Shown here: positions 6,474 to 10,016 of the stretch, piece by piece
Layout: each line of letters opens with the position of its first letter
How positions within the stretch are numbered: the first letter of the stretch is position 1
NCBI GenBank assembly: GCA_036507695.1
Contig: DATCIR010000315.1
Location: 1 to 10,016 of the forward strand
Direction: 5' to 3'
DNA length: 10,016 nt
DNA from: JAKEGK01 sp036507695
GTDB lineage: Bacteria; Pseudomonadota; Gammaproteobacteria; SZUA-152
Program-made: the position numbers and the translations under genes
The notes under the pieces: model-generated
Database searches by the model: none
What the model saw: the letters and a program-made list of their open reading frames with translations, nothing else
What the model was told of the DNA's origin: nothing

Positions 6474-7091
6474 CGCCTGGCTGAAATAACGAATCAATGC
6501 TTGCCCGGTTTGTTCGGCGCTTGCCCCAAAAGCGACCACCCCGTCTTCATGTCCGCCCATTATAATCATATGCTTTTGCCGCGCATTCGCGCCGGCCAGC
6601 AGCCCTGCAATTTCATTGGCCATTTCCGGTGTCCCATACGACACCTTGGCGGCGGTCGCGGGTATTGCCAGCCGCGAAGCCTGTCGCCAGATATCCGGAC
6701 TGTGAACGTGAAATACGTATTGAATGGAATGATCCACCTGATACATCGCACCGTGCGTTAATGCTTCCGATGACGGTTTTACCGGGCCTTTCGCGGCAAG
6801 CTGATTGCGCATCGGATCGCATACCGTCACGACCGAATAGTGTTCCGGACCCAGTTCTGGAAGCTGCGCGGTTTGCGTGCCGGAAATCACAAAAGCATTG
6901 CCGCCCCGTTGCAAGCGGCGGCTTACATTACCAAAACCAAAGCCGCCGTAACGGGCCGGATCCTGCCCGATAAGTCCTAATAAAAATAATATACGCCGCC
7001 AGGCGTTGATTTCCCGCACCTGATCGCCATTAACTGCCGGGCCGGTGCTGAAACTTAGGCGGTATTTAATGACACCTTCGTGCTCGTTCAC
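6450..7091 (-). CDS. Class II aldolase/adducin-family protein
   Basis: A 213-residue protein, the usual length of a single class II aldolase/adducin domain such as fuculose-phosphate aldolase or ribulose-phosphate epimerase. Visible family marks are FGFGNVSRR (51-59), VISGTQT (68-74), KPSSEALTHGAMY (105-117), HVHS (128-131) and MGGHEDGVVAFG (178-189). H128, H130 and H181 would be the metal ligands and E109 the catalytic acid by analogy with FucA, so the active site looks complete. The substrate cannot be told from sequence; a sugar-phosphate aldolase, dehydratase or epimerase are all possible. It starts with GTG, has AAAGGA at 7098-7103, and overlaps the upstream methyltransferase stop as GTGA, so the two are probably translationally coupled. 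Confidence 0.88.
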   Translation of the reverse strand: MNEHEGVIKYRLSFSTGPAVNGDQVREINAWRRILFLLGLIGQDPARYGGFGFGNVSRRLQRGGNAFVISGTQTAQLPELGPEHYSVVTVCDPMRNQLAAKGPVKPSSEALTHGAMYQVDHSIQYVFHVHSPDIWRQASRLAIPATAAKVSYGTPEMANEIAGLLAGANARQKHMIIMGGHEDGVVAFGASAEQTGQALIRYFSQALQLPKNL

Positions 7092-7771
7092 CCTGCATCC
7101 TTTTTGGCTTTTTCAAACAACACCACATCATTACCCACAAACTCGAGTTTTGCATGCCAGCATGCGGCAAGCCAGTTAAATGTATCGATTGAAAAAAAGC
7201 ACACATGCGTAGGATCATTTTTATAATGCCAGTTGGCAAACGCCTCCCGGTTGAGCACCAACTTGGTCATAATACCGAGATAGCCGCCTGGCTTTAACAG
7301 GTTCCATAATCTGTCCAGCTCGGTCTTTGGTGAATGCAGGTGTTCCACGGTTTCCGTCGCGGTAATGAAGTCATAGCTGTGTTGCAATGCGCCCTCATCC
7401 TTTGCATAAAAATAATCGTAGACCGTCATGGCATGGCCCAGCTCTTCAAACATCCGTGACAATGTGGGCCCCGGGCCGGAACCGAAATCCAGTCCGCAAT
7501 CGCCGGGTTTAAGCTTTTCGCTCAGGGGCAGGAGGATGCGGCTCAGAAATCCACGGTATGCTTGATCCGCGGGGCTGTTCTGATGCAGGTCATAGTGGGC
7601 CTTTTCCCGCGCGGGTGATAGAAATTGGTACGGAGGCACAAACACCAGCGCGCAATGCCGGCACTGTAAATAATCACGCCTGCATTTTTTGTTGTCTGGC
7701 TCGCGGTAAAACGCTGATACATCCGGTGAACCGCATAGTGGGCAACTCTGGTGCGCGAAGGAATCAACCAC
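7088..7771 (-). CDS. Class I SAM-dependent methyltransferase with N-terminal zinc ribbon
   Basis: 227 residues from a GTG at 7771; an in-frame stop at 7790-7792 leaves no better upstream start, and no clear Shine-Dalgarno site is seen. The N-terminus has a four-cysteine zinc ribbon, C10-P-L-C13 and C37-R-H-C40. A Rossmann methyltransferase domain follows: motif I LDFGSGPGPTL (94-104), a motif II region ending in D119 (VYDYF), a motif with TATETVEHL and a post-motif NLLKPGGYLGIMTKL. This fits the Methyltransf_23-like group of small-molecule methyltransferases. The substrate is unknown. The GTGA overlap with the aldolase-family gene suggests the two act in one pathway or on related sugar-type metabolites; that is inference. 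A 68-bp gap separates it from the upstream orphan gene. Confidence 0.88.
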   Translation of the reverse strand: MVDSFAHQSCPLCGSPDVSAFYREPDNKKCRRDYLQCRHCALVFVPPYQFLSPAREKAHYDLHQNSPADQAYRGFLSRILLPLSEKLKPGDCGLDFGSGPGPTLSRMFEELGHAMTVYDYFYAKDEGALQHSYDFITATETVEHLHSPKTELDRLWNLLKPGGYLGIMTKLVLNREAFANWHYKNDPTHVCFFSIDTFNWLAACWHAKLEFVGNDVVLFEKAKKDAG

Positions 7772-7839
7772 AACAGTCGGTAATGGCGCTTAGTGATGGG
7801 GCTTAACGATGACGGCCGTAGCTTGGTTACAACGGGCGC

Positions 7840-8175
7840 TCACCGGTTATTGTTGAAAAAGGGATTCCGTATGGGTGGCAGGCCGGTTATGCAAATGATT
7901 TCCTGATCTGCTGATTTTACATCGCCCAGGAGATACATTGATTGCAGCTCTCTCGCTTCGTTGATTAATGCCTTGACCTGCTCGTCCGCGGCCAATAAAC
8001 CTTCGTCAATGGTCTCGCTTTCATAAATGTAATCATCCGATAATCCTTCCCCATCGCCTACCTCTACCGTGATCACACCATTGCCAATGGAGTACACATT
8101 CAATGTGCCGCCATACATTAACCATTGCTCCAGATGGGGATAACTGTCTTTAAACATCATGCTTTGGTAAGCCAT
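7840..8175 (-). CDS. Hypothetical acidic protein of 111 residues
   Basis: An ORF starting with ATG at 8175, with a weak AAGG about 10 bases upstream. The product is cytoplasmic by appearance (no signal or membrane segment), acidic in its middle part (VEVGDGEGLSDDYIYESETIDEG), with a helical stretch (about 60-85) and a basic, Asn-rich tail. I do not recognise the family. It lies upstream of the methyltransferase on the same strand and could be co-transcribed with it. Upstream, TATATA at about 8185 is a possible -10. The MITE-like element separates it from the ribonuclease gene. Confidence 0.7.
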   Translation of the reverse strand: MAYQSMMFKDSYPHLEQWLMYGGTLNVYSIGNGVITVEVGDGEGLSDDYIYESETIDEGLLAADEQVKALINEARELQSMYLLGDVKSADQEIICITGLPPIRNPFFNNNR

Positions 8176-8219
8176 ACTATGAACGCCTTATATATTACAA
8201 CGTTGCCCGGGTTTGACTA

Positions 8220-8343
8220 AACCTAAAAACCTCAGTTGACCGCTTATTGGTATGCATAGCCCAATGAAACTATTAGTCTTTATATTGACTCACCACTTCG
8301 CCCATTGGGTGAGTCCACCCCGTCCAACTGAGGTTTCTAGGTT
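8220..8343. mobile_element. MITE-like element with 19-bp inverted ends
   Basis: AACCTAAAAACCTCAGTTG (8220-8238) and CAACTGAGGTTTCTAGGTT (8325-8343) are inverted copies with one mismatch in 19. Inside are a second inverted pair GACTCACC (8287-8294) / GGTGAGTC (8308-8315) and a third CCCAATG (8260-8266) / CATTGGG (8303-8309). There is no coding capacity. The length of 124 bp, terminal inverted repeats and internal symmetry fit a non-autonomous transposable element or a large folded repeat. No clear target-site duplication is visible. The right end runs into the stop codon of the ribonuclease gene, so it may also serve as its transcription end. Confidence 0.6.
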
Positions 8344-9742
8344 AAATCGTAATGGTTTCTTTGGTACGCGCTATTTTCGCATTCATTCCCGCTTCATGCA
8401 ATTTTTGCTGCAAGGTATTTTTTGCCTTGTCTTCGCCGTGTATTAAGTATACTGCGGGATCTGCGGTCTTGAAATGCGCCGCCCAATCAATCAATTGTTG
8501 TTGCCCGGCATGCGCGGAAAAACCGCCCAGGGTGTGAATTGTCGCATTGACCGCTATTTCTTCGCCGACAATGCGTAAGGTCTTGGCGCCGTCTACCAAA
8601 GCGCGTCCCGGCGTTCCATCTACCTGATAACCGACGATCATGACATGGGCATTGCGCCGCCATAAATTGTGCTTCAAATGGTGGCGGATTCTACCGCCGT
8701 CACACATGCCGCTGCCGGCAATGATAATTGCCCCATCGCTGATCATATTGATGGCCATGGATTCTTCCGTGGTGCGGGAGTAACGCAACACCGGCAAATA
8801 ACTGTGCAGATTGCCGGATTTGGTTTGCCGGATGGCCTGTCCATGTTCTTCGTTAAAAACATGTTGATAACGATGGTAAACTTCGGTGGTGGCTATCGCC
8901 ATGGGGCTGTCCAGGAATACCGCCTGATGATTGAGTTGGCCCTTTTGATACAACTCGCCGAGATGGAAAATGATTTCCTGGGTACGGCCAACGGCAAACG
9001 CCGGGATCAGTACATTGCCGCCATCTTCGCTGGCCTGACGGATAACATCGTGAAACTCATCGAGTGTTTCCTGCAACGGTTTATGATTGCGATCGCCATA
9101 GGTCGATTCCAGTAACAGCACGTCCGCCTGGTGTAAAACGGCCGGATCGCGCAACAGCGCGGAATAGCTGTTGCCCAGATCGCCGGAAAAAACTAATTTG
9201 CGCGTAGCCTTTCCTTCCGTGATATCGATCTCAACAATAGCGGAACCTAAAATATGCCCCGCGTCATGGAAGGTAACGGCGACACCTTCAGCCACTTCCC
9301 GCTTCATCGCATAGGGTATTCCCTCAAACAGGCTTAACGCGCTTTCAACATCACTCGTGGTGTAGAGCGGTTCGATTTGTTTTTTTCCGGCGCGCCGGCG
9401 CCGCTTATTTTCCCATTCCGCGTCGCGCATACTTAAAAATGCCGCATCGTTCAACATGATATCCAGTAGTTCACTGGTTGCCCGGGTCATGTAAATAGGG
9501 CCGTTGTAACCATCACTGACGAGTTTTGGAATCCGTCCGGTATGGTCGAGATGAGCGTGGGATAACACAACCGCATCCAGGGACTTGATATCGAAAGGAA
9601 ACGGTTCGCGATTGACCTTTTCATCTTCCTTGACACCCTGGAACAATCCGCATTCCAGCAGCACGCGCGCGCGACCGGTTTCCAGCAAATACTGGGACCC
9701 CGTTACACCATCGGTCGATCCATAAAACGTCAATTGCGCCAT
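8342..9742 (-). CDS. Beta-CASP metallo-beta-lactamase fold ribonuclease (CPSF/RNase J-like)
   Basis: 466 residues from the ATG at 9742. A GTG five codons upstream (9757) has no ribosome site, while GGAA sits about 10 bases before the ATG. The N-terminus (FYGSTDGVTGSQYLLE) is typical of MBL-fold RNA nucleases. Metal ligands are intact: SHAHLDHTG (H62, H64, D66, H67), DAGHILGSA (H163) and FSGDLG (D188). Beta-CASP features follow: motif A LLESTYGDRNH, then IPAFAVGRTQEI and the AGSGMCDGGRI loop, motif B GFSAHAG and motif C IHGE near the C-terminus. The domain order is MBL, beta-CASP, then the RNA-specificity (RMMBL) segment. It is predicted to be a zinc-dependent endo- or exoribonuclease in the cytoplasm. 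It is shorter than RNase J and lacks its C-terminal domain, matching the bacterial/archaeal CPSF-like group. It is not linked in function to its neighbours. Confidence 0.93.
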   Translation of the reverse strand: MAQLTFYGSTDGVTGSQYLLETGRARVLLECGLFQGVKEDEKVNREPFPFDIKSLDAVVLSHAHLDHTGRIPKLVSDGYNGPIYMTRATSELLDIMLNDAAFLSMRDAEWENKRRRRAGKKQIEPLYTTSDVESALSLFEGIPYAMKREVAEGVAVTFHDAGHILGSAIVEIDITEGKATRKLVFSGDLGNSYSALLRDPAVLHQADVLLLESTYGDRNHKPLQETLDEFHDVIRQASEDGGNVLIPAFAVGRTQEIIFHLGELYQKGQLNHQAVFLDSPMAIATTEVYHRYQHVFNEEHGQAIRQTKSGNLHSYLPVLRYSRTTEESMAINMISDGAIIIAGSGMCDGGRIRHHLKHNLWRRNAHVMIVGYQVDGTPGRALVDGAKTLRIVGEEIAVNATIHTLGGFSAHAGQQQLIDWAAHFKTADPAVYLIHGEDKAKNTLQQKLHEAGMNAKIARTKETITI

Positions 9743-9820
9743 GCCAAATCGTTCCACTGTTTATAGTATTCGGTAAGCCATCATGTTTTCGATACATTCC
9801 GCGTAACTACTCACCCCCCA

Positions 9821-9883
9821 TGTAGGAGCGGCCTCATGCTGCGCTAAACTTGGTTTGATTTGCGCCCTGAGGCCGCTCCTACA
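9821..9883. repeat. REP-like palindrome (GTAGGAGCGGCC type)
   Basis: TGTAGGAGCGGCCTCA (9821-9836) and TGAGGCCGCTCCTACA (9868-9883) are perfect 16-bp inverted arms around a 31-base loop. The core GTAGGAGCGGC is a common dispersed extragenic palindrome in Pseudomonas and other Gammaproteobacteria. Two facing copies resemble a REP doublet mobilised by a TnpA(REP)-type transposase, which is not present here. It lies about 80 bp upstream of the ribonuclease gene start. Confidence 0.85.
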
Positions 9884-9939
9884 ACTTTGCGTCATTGCGC
9901 ACTCTGCGTTAAAGATAGTCTGGTTGGCGTGCAACTGAA

Positions 9940-9986
9940 CGCCCCGGTAGTGCAAAGGGGGGCGAGCGGTTACCGCAGTTGTTTTT
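9940..9986 (+). terminator. Weak palindromes followed by a T-rich run, possible terminator
   Basis: CGCCCC (9940-9945) pairs with GGGGCG (9959-9964), followed by the palindrome GCGGTTACCGC (9966-9976) and the T-rich GTTTTT (9981-9986). No plus-strand gene ends just before it inside the window, so it has no evident client; it could equally be part of a repeat cluster. Confidence 0.2.
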
Positions 9987-10001
9987 GTCGGCCTGTGGCA
10001 G

Positions 10002-10016
10002 TGCGTAGGGTGGGCA
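10002..10016 (+). repeat. Start of a GTAGGGTGGGCA dispersed-repeat motif cut by the window edge
   Basis: TGCGTAGGGTGGGCA matches the left arm of a short extragenic repeat seen in many proteobacterial genomes, where a matching TGCCCACC arm follows. The second arm would lie outside the window, so the call rests on motif recognition alone. Confidence 0.4.

Noticed and set aside
8669..9115. 148-codon plus-strand ORF
   Set aside because: Antisense shadow of the beta-CASP ribonuclease gene.
9761..9955. 64-codon minus-strand ORF upstream of the ribonuclease gene
   Set aside because: It runs through the REP palindrome, has no recognisable motif, and its frame is better explained by repeat composition.

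Overview
The window reads as a gammaproteobacterial chromosome segment of roughly balanced GC, probably from a marine or aquatic organism. The main reason is the left half. It carries three parts of the 'marine proteobacterial dedicated sortase' system: a VIT/VWA-domain sortase-target protein, its dedicated response regulator (pdsR) and its dedicated histidine kinase (pdsS). REP-like palindromes built on GTAGGAGCGGCC and a GTAGGGTGGGCA motif at the right edge also fit Gammaproteobacteria. No closer assignment is supported.

Layout, left half. Positions 1-1942 (minus) hold the N-terminal 647 residues of the VIT/VWA target protein. The gene runs off the left edge, so its C-terminal sorting signal and the expected sortase gene lie outside. 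A possible 87-codon ORF (1939-2202, minus) precedes it with an ATGA overlap. Between this block and the divergent pdsR lies a control region with three tandem 17-bp repeats (2203-2253), a consensus TATAAT and a strong Shine-Dalgarno site. pdsR (2328-3020) and pdsS (3051-5249) follow on the plus strand as an operon. PdsS has a large periplasmic sensor that looks like a family 9 carbohydrate-binding (CBM9-like) fold. The inferred logic is that PdsS senses an envelope or extracellular cue, PdsR acts on the shared intergenic region, and the VIT/VWA protein is exported and anchored by the sortase.

Middle. After a 351-bp gap without a gene, 5601-6416 (plus) encodes a secreted protein of unknown function with six cysteines in a helical N-terminal half. 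It converges on a minus-strand pair across an AT-rich hairpin at 6421-6473. The pair is a zinc-ribbon SAM-dependent methyltransferase (7088-7771) and a class II aldolase/adducin-family protein (6450-7091), joined by a GTGA stop/start overlap.

Right half. A 111-residue acidic orphan (7840-8175, minus) is followed by a 124-bp MITE-like element with 19-bp inverted ends (8220-8343). The element abuts the stop codon of a beta-CASP metallo-beta-lactamase ribonuclease gene (8342-9742, minus). The right end (9743-10016) carries no gene but holds a REP-like palindrome, other small palindromes and the start of another dispersed-repeat motif.

The strongest candidate for an under-described system is the dedicated sortase locus. 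The families are named, but the signal, the regulon and the role of the anchored VWA protein are not established to my knowledge. Here the locus shows an operator-like repeat array and an expanded ALFSE repeat between VIT and VWA.
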